Below, piece after piece: positions 37,405 to 49,617 of a stretch of DNA of 64,000 nt. The DNA is taken from positions 20,011,767 through 20,075,766 of the forward strand of contig NC_087171.1 of assembly GCF_035594125.1 (NCBI RefSeq), written 5' to 3'. Both the position numbers and the translations under genes were made by a program. The notes beneath the pieces were generated by a model that was not told the origin of the DNA, did not search any database, and saw nothing but the letters and a program-made list of their open reading frames with translations. How positions within the stretch are numbered: position 1 is the stretch's first letter; each line of letters begins with the position of its first letter. The DNA comes from Scylla paramamosain (Eukaryota; Arthropoda; Malacostraca; Decapoda; Portunidae).

Positions 37405-37462
37405 CTGGTGGTGGTGGTAGTGGTGGTGGTGGTGGTGGTGGTGGTGGTGGTGGTGGTGGTGG
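37405..37462. repeat. (GGT)n microsatellite
   Basis: About 18 GGT units with one GTA, 33 bp upstream of the PDZ1 exon acceptor on the gene strand. On that strand it reads (ACC)n. Confidence 0.96.
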
Positions 37463-37535
37463 TCCTTTCTTGTTAGCTATTGGTGTTTTGTTGTTTTAGT
37501 GTTTTTTGTTGTATATGGTGGTTAATTTCGATGTA

Positions 37536-37539
<4 letters not shown>

Positions 37540-37627
<88 letters not shown>
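37540..37627. repeat. (GA)n microsatellite
   Basis: About 44 GA units. Confidence 0.98.
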
Positions 37628-37630
<3 letters not shown>

Positions 37631-37682
37631 CTATAAGGACAAGACAGTAGATTATTGCGTGTAATTATTAGAGCGAGCCGTC

Positions 37683-37723
<41 letters not shown>

Positions 37724-38021
37724 GTAGTTATAGAATTCGTGCACCTTATACCTGTCCAAACTTACGCACACCTGTCGCCTTATTCTGCATTATACCTGAT
37801 CACAATTTCATCGTTTTCTTTCCTTCTTCCAGTGACAATAACAGAGACTTTCTAAAACAGACCATTTCATTTTAATTTCCTCTAACACTGAAGTTCTTAA
37901 AGTGAATATTATCCTCAGTTTCGCCTTCCGTGTATGACTTAAGTTGGTCACGATAAATTGTAAGGGAGAAAGGTAAGATTAATAAGGAAAGATAATTTTG
38001 TAGAAGCGTAAGTGAAGAGCA

Positions 38022-38072
38022 GACACCGGGACGTAACCAGGCATACTAGCCACTGTAACACCAAGGCGCTGT
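38022..38072 (-). mobile_element. possible SINE fragment
   Basis: Minus strand: GCGCCTTGGTGTTACAGTGG, then CTAGTATGCCTGGTTACGTC, ending CCCGGTGTC. It resembles a tRNA-derived SINE head with an A-box-like TGGTGTTACAGTGG. Short and uncertain. Confidence 0.22.
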
Positions 38073-38220
38073 AGAAAAAAAGGGTAGCAGAAACGTGGGA
38101 GAGAGAAAGACATAAGTGCTACGTAATTTGAGAAGTTTTCAAGAAGGCACAGTGAGGAAGTTAATACAGAATATATAATCAGCGGCAGCGATGGATGAGG
38201 TATGTGAGTTAGAAAAAAAA

Positions 38221-38440
38221 AGTAGAATTCTAATGATTTTTCTCAACTTTCTAGGTGAAGGCGGAGGGAAAAAAAAAAGTAAAATTCAAAGTAACATTTA
38301 AAACTGCCTATGAAGAACAATAAAATTCTAATGATTTTATTCAACTTTCCAGGAGAAGGCGGAGTGAGAGAGTAAATGCAGAAAAAGGATGAGATGCCTA
38401 TGGGAGATAAAACAGTAGAATTCCAAGTATTATTTAAACC
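38221..38440. repeat. ~100-bp tandem repeat
   Basis: AGAATTCTAATGATTTT-TCAACTTTC-AGG-GAAGGCGGAG at 38221 recurs at ~38321, with a partial third copy at ~38415. Confidence 0.65.
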
Positions 38441-38859
38441 TCTCCAGATGCACAATGAAGAAGTGAACGCAGGAAGCCAAACTATCAGAGGCAGTGAGCA
38501 GTGACAACCAGCAGCCGAGGGAAGACCAGGCCGCTCGACACGACAACGACTTGAAAGGAATACCACGAATCCGAATAAAATGCAACGCAGGACAAAGCCA
38601 ATGATCACAAAAAATGCGAATTTTAGAGGGAAAAAACAAAGGCAGGTAGGAAAAGTAGGCCCAATATTTTTTTTTCCCTCTTTCAACATTCATCCTTCAC
38701 AGAATAAAGAAGTATTCTCTGCCCTTTCTTCTTCTTCCTTCTCCTCCTCCCACATTCTTCTCCCTCCTCCTCTTCCTCCTCTTCCTCCTCCTCCTCCTCG
38801 CACTGTGCTGCCGCCAACACAACACAATGACGCCACAATACATTCTGCCTCAGACCGCA

Positions 38860-38959
<100 letters not shown>

Positions 38960-40484
38960 AATACAAATAAGCGAAATAACTCATACAACACCAAGACACA
39001 AAATATCGTGTTATCTCCTCCTCCTCGTCCTCCTCCTCCTCCTCCTACCACTACTACTACTACTACTACTTCATCCCCGCCCTTCAGGAAACTAATAAAA
39101 AACCATAATCCCGCAGTGAACGAGCATAAGTGACCATTAGTAGCACATTCCTTCCTTGCCAGCCAGTGTCCATCAGAGCCTAACGGTCTCTGTCCCAACT
39201 GGCCTTCACTCCCAGCGCTCCCAGCTCCCCTTTCCCCTGCGTGAGTACCCGGTGGCGTGGAAATAGGGAGGGAGAGGGAGAGAGAGAGAGATAGAGAGGA
39301 AAAGGGGAGGAGGTGCTGAGCCGTATGGTGTGAAAATAGGGGGAAGGGAGTGGGGTGATAAAGGGGAGGAGGGGGAGGAAGAGGAGGAAGAGCAGGAGGT
39401 GGAAAGGTGTGTATTGAAACTGTAGCCTGATGTCTTTTACAAATTCTCCCCGTCTCTCTCTCCCCCTGTCCCTCTCTCTTGACTTCCTGGCACAGAGGTG
39501 AAGTGACGGGATGAAGGGGTGAAGGGAAGGGTGAAGTCACCGATATGGGCACTGGGAGTAAAGTTAGAGGAAGAGAGATTTGAGGCAGGTGACAGACGTA
39601 GAATGTGAGGATGGGAGTGGAGAGGAATAAGGAAACAAGCGACGTGGTAAGGAAAAACGGATAAAAAATCAAGCAAACAGACATTCCAGCAACAGAAAAC
39701 GGGAAGGACATCCGAAAAAAACGTCATAGAAAACCAGAATCAGAAAAAAAGCAGCTAAGAATAAAAGACTAAAGGAAGAAAACGAGAAAACAAGAAAACA
39801 GGAAAACGAGAAAGAGGAAAACGGAGGAGGAAGTGAGAGTGAGTGTGAAAAGACATGCGAGGAGGCGTGGGAGGAGAGGAGAGAAGTGGAGATAGGGGAG
39901 AGAGGAGTGGCGGGGGTTGAGAGGAGCGGAAAGAGGACTGCGGGGGCTGATACGAGGGAGGGGTGACAGTGGGATGGTGTTGGGTGGACGCCAGAAGCAC
40001 CTACAGAAGTTGTTAGTAAAGACCCGTCACCAGCAGGGACTTGCGATGCTGTTGTGAGGAGGAGGAGGAGGAGGAGGAGGAGGAGGAGGAGGAGGAGGAG
40101 GGAAATGAATGAGAGCATCTAGGAAAATGAAAGAAAAGATGGAAAGAAGGAAAGAGAGGAAGACGGAATGAAAGAAAGATGGAAAGAAGGAAGGAAGGAA
40201 AGAAGAAGTTGATGAAGGTGAAAACTCAGAGGATAAGTGTCTAAAAAGCGAAAGAAGGAAGAAGGGAATAAAAGAATAATATTAAATGAAGGAAAAAGGT
40301 AAAAGTAACGAAGGATTGAAAAATAATTACGAAAATGAATAAGACAAAAGAAGAAAAAGGAAGACCCAGGAGAAAAAAAATCCTAAAAAAAAGAAAAACA
40401 GAAATAACGAGAGTGGACACAGAGAGAGAAAGGAAAAAAGGTAAAAGAAAGAAGAAAGAAGAGATAAATTAACATTCCCAAGAG

Positions 40485-40800
40485 AGACGTAGATTAAGAG
40501 AGAACGTGATAGAGATCTTTAAATGGTATAAAGGATATAACAAGAGTAACAATTAAACTCCTTAGTAATCAAGATAGGACAAAAATAGTGGATTTAAACT
40601 TGATATATATATAAAAAAAAAAAAAAGAAATTCGTTCTCAAATAAAGAGGTAGATGAACAGACTCATAAATCAGGTTGTTTTTGCCCAGTCATTAGGAAG
40701 CCTTAAAAGATTAGATACATTTATGAATAAGGATGCTAGATGAAAATAAGTAAGCTTCATGAAGGGACTGCCACGTGTAGGCCTGGTGGCTTCATGCAAC
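40485..40800 (+). mobile_element. 3' end of a non-LTR (LINE) element, decayed
   Basis: Frameshifted fragments read RLRENVIEIFKWYKGYNKSN, then SNQDRTKIVDLNL. After an A-rich insertion they read NQVVFAQSLGSLKRLDTFMN and KDAR. This is the order seen at the C-terminus of CR1/jockey-like reverse transcriptase ORFs. A 27-bp tail (aagggactgccacgtgtagg then cctggtg) is shared with 48.0 kb. Stops and frameshifts make it a relic. Confidence 0.65.
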
Positions 40801-41975
40801 TTCCCTTACCTTCTGATGTTTCAAGAATATCTAAAAATGAAATGAATGAAGAAATAAATGATGGAAGCAAGGAGCTGGAAAATGAAGGTGAAGTTTAGGA
40901 GGAAAAGACTGCGCATACGAATAGAAGAAAGAGAGGAAAAAAGGAGAAATGAAGATGAGTTAAACTGCGTGCCTAGAAAACGGAGGAAGGAAAGGAAGGA
41001 AGGAAAAAAGGAAGGCAAAAAGGACGAATGGAAGAAAGAAGGACGGAGGGAAAGAAGGGGGACGATGGAAAGAAGGATATATAAAAAGGAAAGGAAGAAC
41101 TCAATAACTAGAGGAAAAAAAAAGTGTGAAACAAAACCTCAGATAAAACAAGGAAGAAAGAAAAAAAGAAAGAAAGTAAAGAAGGAAGATTCATACTTAA
41201 GGGAAGAGGAGGGAACAGAGTAACGCCAGGGGGAAGAGAAGCAGAGGAGGATAACGAAGGATGCAGTAAAGAAGGCACGAGGGAAAACAGGGTTAACGAT
41301 GGAATGTGAGGTGGAAACGGAATAGTATTTGGAGGCGGGTAGGAAGAGAGAGAAAGATGGGAGGGAGGCAGGGGAGGAGAGGGAGGGAGGAAGAAATGAG
41401 AACGAAGACAAGAAAGGAAGGAAGGAAGGAAGGAAGGATAAAGGAAAAAAAAGAAGGAATGGAAAGCACGAATAACGCAAGGTACAGCAGTAATTCACCG
41501 GGAAAGGAATGAAAGGAATAAATTACGAGAAGGAGTCAAATTTTAAGACGCGATGGAAGAAGAAAAAAAATGAAAAATATAAGACGGAAAGAAGGAAAAA
41601 AAAATCGAACAAAACCTACGATACAAAAACATCACTAAAAAAAAAAAAGTAAAAAAAATTGAAAAACGAGAGAAAAAAGAAGATGAAGAAATATACTGGC
41701 GATATAAATATACAACTCCAGTCTATATAAAGGTTGGGACAGGAATGCAAGTCTGAAGGGTATAACAGAAGGGAGGTCGAAGGTCGAGGCAACAGCAACA
41801 TTCACCTTGACCTAGATGCTCTGAAGGGCAGGAAAAATTGGCATCTACCGCAATGAGATTAGTAGAAAGGAGACAATGAAGTAAAAAGGACAAACAAACA
41901 GACAGAAAATACAAAAGATAAACTAAACTAAACTAGACATAAGACATAACCAAGGCACTGTGAGGTGATGACGTG

Positions 41976-42068
41976 TTAGTTCGAGCATCTGTTGGGTGTG
42001 GCGAGGAGCTTTAGGCAGTATGCTTCTCCAAGTTTACAACCCACTTTAATGCTGGTGTCTCCAATGCT
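41976..42068 (-). CDS. candidate terminal exon, 30 codons plus stop (low confidence)
   Basis: The minus-strand acceptor is very pyrimidine-rich (ctgtcctctccttgtccccag). It is followed by an open frame starting SIGDTSIKVGCKLGEAYC and ending TPNRCSN before TAA. The region around it is purine-rich on the plus strand, so pyrimidine tracts ending in AG arise easily. No protein family is recognised. Listed because of the acceptor quality only. Confidence 0.12.
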   Translation of the reverse strand, partial: SIGDTSIKVGCKLGEAYCLKLLATPNRCSN

Positions 42069-42883
42069 CTGGGGACAAGGAGAGGACAGCGGGGACATCA
42101 AAGCAGAGGAGAGAAGGAGAGCAGGGGAGACGATGCCATGAAAGATGAAAAAAGATGAGATGAGGTGACACAACTTCTGGTGTGACGAGGGAGGAAAAGA
42201 GGGAAATCAAATGAGATGAAGGATGAAAAAGAGGGAAAACAGAAAAGAAACGGAGGGGAAAGAAATGGATGGAAAATAATTAGATGGATCGAGAGAACAT
42301 GATACAAGAAAAGAGATGAGGGGGAGAAAAGAAACAGTATTAAGAGAGAAAAACAAAAAAAGACAAGAAAACTGATGTGACGAGAAGGGAAAAGAGAAAG
42401 ATATCAAATGAGATGAAAGACGAAAAGAGAAGAAAAACAAGTACAGAAGAGAGGAAAGAAAAGAAAATAAGTAGATGGGTCGAGAGTATATTGTGTGAGA
42501 GAGATAGAGAAAAGAGGAAAAAGAGACATTAGATAAAAAAGAAAACGAAAAAAAATAAAGAAAATATTAAAAAAATAGATTAAAAAAAACAGAAAATTAG
42601 AAGAAAAAAAAAACTTACACAAAAGGACAAGACGAGATGACTGAAAAGAAACGAGAGAAATCAAAACTGAACACTAGAAAGCACGATGACGATTGACGAT
42701 ATGAAAAAAAAAAAAATAAATAAAGGATACAAGAAATGAGGAAAACCCGAAAAAAAAAACAAATGGAAAAAAGCAGGGAACGCAAGAAATGAAGAACGAA
42801 CAGTAAAATGCAGAAAATATGATAATTTACTAAGGAAAGACAGAACGAAAGGCTTATTACAATATTAAAAGAGACGATGCATC

Positions 42884-42885
<2 letters not shown>

Positions 42886-42971
<86 letters not shown>
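42886..42971. repeat. (GA)n microsatellite
   Basis: About 43 GA units. Confidence 0.98.
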
Positions 42972-42973
<2 letters not shown>

Positions 42974-43722
42974 CGTACCCTTATTATTACATCATCATCA
43001 GTACTATCAAACCAACCATTTCTGTCACAGCCATCACCATTAAATTCTATTCCATGCTTCTCTGACACCACCACCACCATCACCACCACTAAACATTCAT
43101 TCATTCACTCTGCATTCACCTTTACAGTTATACATGTTGCTGCAGATTAGGCAATGTAGCTCAACACAAACTAGCTCGTAAGGTTTACTTTTTTATGTAC
43201 TTTTTATTTATTCAGGAAGGAAGGAAGGAAGGAAGGGAAAGGAAGAAAGAAAAAAAACAAGCAAGGAAAGAATGTGAGTGGACAGGTGGAGAAGAAAAAA
43301 AACAACAAAAAAAAACAACGAAAAACAGAGGAAAAGATTGAATTTCCATAATCAATGAGACGAGGGAGTAGTGGCCAACCTTGCTGCCTCCTGTCTGTCA
43401 GTCTGCTGCCCGACACATCTCTTATTACCTCCATGAATAACAGGTCCTCCCGGCGGCTGGTGCAGGGAGGAAGGCAGACAGGAGAGTGAAGGAGTTGCTT
43501 CGCGGTACTAGAATAATCCTCTTTCAGAAATGTCAGGCAATGTACATGAATAAGAGGTCTTCCTTGAGTAAACATAATACTATAAATTCTATACTTTTCA
43601 TATGAAAGGAGTGTTCTTTTATTGTGTGTGTATTGTTTCTCCACAGTACCTGAATAACTACATCGATTTCTGTTTGTAAAATCTATACCATTAATTCCCA
43701 ACGTGCTCTTTCTTCTCCTGCT

Positions 43723-44038
43723 CCGTGAATGAATGAATGAATGAATGCGAGGTTCACTGACTAACCGACTGACTGACTACATGAGTGAATAAACAAACGA
43801 CTGACTGAATTATTGACTGTGTGAATGAATGAATGAATGAATGAATGAATGGGAAATTGACTGACTGACCGACTGACTACATGGATGAATAAACAAATGA
43901 TTGAGTGAATAAATCAATGAATAAATGAATGAGAGACTGACTGATTGACGGCAGTGAATAAACAAATAATTGACTGAATTAATAACTGAGTGATTGAATA
44001 AATGAATGAATGACTGAATGATTGGCTGAATGACTGTC
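43723..44038. repeat. (GAAT)/(GACT) tetranucleotide array with higher-order period
   Basis: Blocks of GAAT alternate with GACT blocks. GACTACATG-(A/G)TGAATAAACAAA recurs about every 110 bp. Confidence 0.85.
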
Positions 44039-44593
44039 GTGTGGGAGACTCCAGCCCTTCACAATGTATTCTGAAACGTTGTGCAATCTATGTCATGCCA
44101 AGCACCAGTCCTCTAGCTGTTTCACATATGATTTACCGTACCAGTTTGTGCAACATATTGTTTTGCCGGCGAACCAAATAGTAATAATAGCAGCATCAGC
44201 ACCACCAGCGCCACCAGCAGCACTAACACAACTACACATAGCTCAGTCTACACGCTGCTGCTGCCTACGACCAGCACATTACTAAACCCAAGGTCAGTCT
44301 CCCCTCACTGCCACGCTGGGACCCTTCCTGCACGACTGATGAACGGGTGATCGATGACTAAATAAAGCAATGATTTTTATGCCCGTTTGGCTAATAATAG
44401 AGTTTTCATTTACTCAACACTCAGAGTCTGTTTCTGATCGCGCCAGTCAAAGCACGTGCAGGCAGCGATACGCGGCAGTGTTGTCATTGATGGTGCGGCT
44501 GATTCAACCTTGTGACGCCCAACTCATCGATTGCAGCCTGCCATTCATGCTGCCCTGACATTTACATGTAAATGCCACCACAAAGAAGACGTG

Positions 44594-44596
<3 letters not shown>

Positions 44597-44631
<35 letters not shown>
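44597..44631. repeat. (CA)n microsatellite
   Basis: 17 CA units. Confidence 0.95.
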
Positions 44632-44634
<3 letters not shown>

Positions 44635-45084
44635 AGCATTATTAATAGTAGCTAAATTTTTAATGCAATTTTAATTTTTGACATATTTACCATTCTTTTA
44701 TTATGAAGTGAGGGCTAAAGTAACTGTGTCTGTCCCCGCGTGTGCTCAGACTCCTCACTGCCTCGTGCCTCGCCTCCACGCTCAGAGTGATGCGGAGAGG
44801 CCATCACGCCTGACGGGTCTTCCTCCATAAACACACTTTTCACTGCGGCACTGCACAGCCGGGATGGAAAGAGTGGGAGATCTCCAACTCTTGGCACTTT
44901 CAAATGAAAGCTTTGGTGTAAAAAAACGCCTGAATTTTTTTTTTTTTATCAAATGACTGACAGAGAAGGTTACCAATTCTTTTTTCCCCTGCAGGTTATG
45001 TTTTTTGTTTATCTATTTATTCATTTATTTATGTTGTTAGCCAATAGCACAGGTAGTTAACTCTGCTGAAAATTCTGCTGTAGG

Positions 45085-45305
45085 CTTAGAAGGTCGCCTC
45101 TTACATACGTGGAGACTCCCTTGGTCAGTCCGTGCCGTAGTGGTACAGGTAACTTGAAGTAACGCCTGTGCAGGGACTCATGCCGCCCCCAAAGCTCACC
45201 AATGCACTCGCCGTCGGAAATAAGGCATATGGTTATTCTTCGGCCACTCAAACTCGGGTCCCCAAGATCACATCGGAGCGTCAACCACAAGACCGTCACT
45301 TCCTT
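45085..45305 (-). mobile_element. tRNA-derived SINE (diverged)
   Basis: On the minus strand GGTCTTGTGGTTGACGCTCC resembles a tRNA A box. GGGACCCGAGTTTGAGTGGC follows at the right distance as a degenerate B box. The downstream body continues with a TGAGTCCCTGCAC segment. The element is decayed. Confidence 0.45.
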
Positions 45306-45646
45306 CATTATGACCAGAAATAAACAGTTCCCGAGACATCCAGGAGTCATGAGGGGATACTAATACCAACCAACGCGCCGAACCGCATCCTGCACCATCG
45401 CTTGCGTCACTCAAACAAAAAGGAGTAAGGGAAGGTGAAGAAGACGTCGTTTGCGTGTCCCGCTGGCAGTGGCTGGGCGGCGCTGGCAGTCATCAATCAC
45501 AACGCGTTAGTTTTTATGCCGAAGCTGCTCGAAAACTGGGCGAAGTAATACCAGGGAGAAATTTTAAGACCGTGTTCTCATCCTGCATTATTCCTTGCCG
45601 TAAAACAGATGGCGATTTTATCTTATCCAGAAATCTTATTACTGGC

Positions 45647-45647
<1 letters not shown>

Positions 45648-45714
<67 letters not shown>

Positions 45715-45728
45715 TGATAATAATAATG
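45648..45728. repeat. (AAT)n microsatellite
   Basis: About 26 AAT units with one GATGAT change. Confidence 0.97.
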
Positions 45729-47984
45729 TAGAAGGATTAAGAGTTCCTTGTCTATCCTTCCCTCTTTCTCTCGCGATACTCAGACCAACAACTTTAAGAG
45801 CACGGCGTTACAATTCTGCTGACAGCTCACCCCATCCCCTGGCCCGCCACGTGGCTCGCATGCACCCGCGGTGAAGCCTCTGGCACCAGGTACACTTCAC
45901 GCACTTGACCGAGGAGGGTACGAGTGTGTCCCGCGGGCCGCCTTCGTCTTGTTAGGGTCAATATGTAGCGTGCTTACCCTCCTATAAGAATACCATGTTC
46001 ATGACGCCGTCCCCTTGTGTTGCAACGGTCACGCACGCCACGCAGGACACAAGTGCTGCCCTCTACGCCGTCTACTCCTCTTCAGCAGGTAAGTAGAGGA
46101 ACAAAGGTGCAGGTTGTATTTCTTCTTCCACGAGACAAGATATACGCCATTCCGTGACCCTGAGATATGGATAAGTCCCGCTTGACTTCCTCGTTCTCAT
46201 TATAAGTGAAAAGAATTGCAAATCCGGAAGGAACATATTGTCTTGACGCATTTACAGCAAGAATCTCACGTTTCATGATAATAGTATGAGATTTTTTTTT
46301 TTATTTCCTTCACCCGAAAGTCTGCAGAGAAACTGTAATCAAGGCGTGACACACACAAAAGTGCATAACACTTCCGACATACCAAAAGAAGATTACATCA
46401 CCAGCCCATCACTCCCAGAGAACATCACGCCCCGCATCAACAAACACCCATACCATTACAGGCACTTCACACTATACCCAATTCATATCACACCCGTATA
46501 CATACCATAAGACCTAAAATTCTGGCTATGCATGAGAAAGATAATATAGACACTTTGTAAATCCCCGTGACTTGAGCGAATCAACAAGCACACAGCTGGC
46601 TTAGGCACCTCGTCTGTCTCTCCCTGCATTAATCCCAGTCATGTGTAATTTATGATACAGTGTACGGTATCATCTGGAGATCCATCACCAGCTGTATCAT
46701 TTCATATCACTACAGAATATTCCACAGTAACATGGCAGTGCTGCTCACGAAATATTTGTAGTAATTTAAGTGGCAGCTGCGTCACGAGGTATCGACCATT
46801 AAGGCAGACGTACCAAGGTGAAGAAAATGGACAAAAAGTTTAAACTCACGCCACAGTATCGCCTCTGCCTTTCACTGTCTTTTTTTTTTCACTATTTTTG
46901 ACGTCTGTGTTTCATATATCCGACTGCTTCACCGCGTCACTCAAGTTCTCAAGTTTCCATCGAGTATAAAGGAATCTTACAATCTCTGGAATATCCGCTC
47001 ATCATTCAGTTCACGTCCACAGTGCTGCAGGAAAGAGCCCGGTGTGTTTTTGATGTAAAGTTTGTTATTCAAATGATTTTAGTCGAAGTGACAGAACAAA
47101 GATAAAAATACCCCTCTCGTGGCAATAGTGGTGTGTATCAAAACTATTCTCTCAATCTAAAAATTATGAGAAATTGTTAATATTCTGTCCTAGCGTCACA
47201 CCGTAACATATAACCACTTCTCATGTATTTTTTTTTCTTATTCCAAAAGCTCTGACATTCTTCCTATACCTTTTCTTTCCCGGGCAAATTTTTCTAAGGG
47301 CCTTTCTTTCTAGTGCCGCTTCTTTTCAGAGTACGAGCAAAGAGACGCGAAATGTGAAACAAGCTCACAAGTGTTTGCTTCGAGCCGAGAGCGATGCTTC
47401 AGAGGGAATATGCGCGGCTGTGTACTCTACTCTAACAAGCTCCTCCAGTTTCCTCCCATTTCCATAATTTTCCAGGTCACAAGCTGGGATTTAACATATA
47501 TCTCTGCAAAATAACAGTGCAAATGAATGCCACACAATAGCAGCAGAATTACGATTGAGAATTACAGCAAAAATTTTGACAGCCGCCAAAAATTATAGTA
47601 AGACTTTCACAAAATGGAAACAATTTAGCAACTGGGACTAAAAAATATTCGAAATTGTTTCCCGTTTTTCAAGCGATTTACTCTTCGCTTTTAAAATTAC
47701 TAAAACAACTACAAGTTATCGCTATTACCATTTGCAACTACGCCACACACCAACATGCGTTACCGAGAATATCATTTCACAATTTCTATACAAACACGAG
47801 TGGAACAATAAATATCCTTGTAAGTCTATAAGTTTGAATAATAACCTTTGGAATGCTAAATACATTTCTTTCTTCATTAAAGTAACCCTTGACAATTTTA
47901 CGGACCCAGAATAAACACTGAGAACTAAAATGTTTGAAAAATTTACCGTCTACTAATATCTAAATCTTGTACACTCCACTAAAA

Positions 47985-48140
47985 CAAAATAAACAACAAA
48001 AAACCATCAGGCCTACACGTGGCAGTCCCTTTATAAAACACACCCTTGCCCACGCACTTCTATTTATCATCCCCACCCAAAAAAATATGTCTAACAATCT
48101 TTTAAACCTTCCTATTGACTTAGATATAAAACATGATTTA
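47985..48140 (-). mobile_element. 3' end of the same LINE family, opposite orientation
   Basis: The minus strand reads KSIGRFKRLLDIFF, matching the QSLGSLKRLDTFM segment at 40.7 kb. Then comes the shared tail aagggactgccacgtgtagg followed by cctgatggt. Only the last part of the element is present. Confidence 0.6.
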
Positions 48141-48407
48141 CTTCGTGACACACACAACACAGCCACCGTCGCACCTCCGCCAGCTAGCCAGCCAGCCAGC
48201 CAACCAGCCAGCCAGCACGCCAAGCCACAGAGACGATTAGTGGTACAGTGCTCACTAGGGTGCTTGAGGGAAGGGGATCAATGAACGCCTCCTAACCCTC
48301 TCCTCCTCATCCCCTGCCCCCTCAGAAGACAGCCGTGGTGCAGACTTGAGTTGAAGAGCGTATTTCAATGCACGCACTCACCCACACACACAGACGAACG
48401 GACGGAT

Positions 48408-48408
<1 letters not shown>

Positions 48409-48476
<68 letters not shown>
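48409..48476. repeat. (CT)n microsatellite
   Basis: 34 CT units, about 90 bp from a (GA)n array in the opposite sense. Confidence 0.98.
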
Positions 48477-48481
<5 letters not shown>

Positions 48482-48565
48482 GCCAGGAAATTAAACTGGC
48501 TAAGATAAGTACAACAAAGGAAAGAAGGAAAGAAAAATAACTGAAAGATAACAAAAAAATCTGCG

Positions 48566-48568
<3 letters not shown>

Positions 48569-48657
<89 letters not shown>

Positions 48658-48725
48658 GAAAATTAATTCCTGCCCCCACACACAAAAATCATTCTGTAAA
48701 AAGTGTAAAAAAGTGAAAACAAACA

Positions 48726-48778
<53 letters not shown>
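48569..48778. repeat. (GA)n and (CA)n arrays
   Basis: (GA)45 at 48569-48659 and (CA)25 at 48728-48778. Confidence 0.98.
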
Positions 48779-48780
<2 letters not shown>

Positions 48781-49516
48781 CACCCATCAATACAGCATAC
48801 ACACGGACAATGAACACCCATTCCCCCATTCCCACCCCACAGAACCTCCCTAGAACCCACGTATACTTTCATCCAAGCATCACGTTCCCTGACTGGCTGG
48901 CTAAATGCGCAGCCTCATTGCACCTTAACCTCCCCTGGGCTACTGGCATTACATAAGCGCCCTGATAAGCCACCACTTACGCAGTTCCTAAGGATGTCGT
49001 GTTATTTTATTCCCTGCTACCTCCTTTGTCTTCTTCAGGAAGGTGTTAAGGAGATGGTATGAAAAAGTAGTGTTAAATTGTTTCAGTGGTCTCAACTTGT
49101 GACTACTACTGCTACTACTTCTACTATTACTACGGCCACCTCCATTATAACTACTGCTGGTACTGTTATTACTCCCGTTTCTGCTACTAACTGCTGCCGG
49201 TGTCGCCGCTCGGGAAGTAATGCGGTTACTGTGCGGTGTAAAGAACGGTTTTTACATCAACACCCTGACAATTATGGAGGTGATTTTGTTACACGGTTCT
49301 TCTCTTATTCTGTCTTTCGTTGGTCTATCGATCTCTTGTGTCTTCCGGTCTGTCCGCCTCTCTGTTTGTTTCTGTTTACAATTTTCTGTATGTATTGTAT
49401 TTTTATATTTTTATTTTGTTTTGGCTAAGTTTGTCCAGCTATTTATCTGTCTTTGTTATCACTATCTGTCTTTATATTTAACTCCTTCTGCCTATCTATC
49501 TGTCTGTCTTGAATTT

Positions 49517-49617
<101 letters not shown>

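Larger units (their letters stand above)
39780..42860. repeat. purine-biased tract, ~3 kb
   Basis: The plus strand is dominated by A and G (GGAAAGAA, AAGG, GAGA mixtures, a (GGA) run at 40057-40100). It is broken mainly by the LINE relic at 40.5-40.8 kb and mixed sequence at 41.7-42.1 kb. Confidence 0.7.

Noticed and set aside
43204..43701. 165-codon minus frame with a possible 28-bp microexon before gtaataag
   Set aside because: Its end is a poly-purine artefact and no domain is recognisable. RREDLLFME was considered as a harmonin-like piece but the match is too short.
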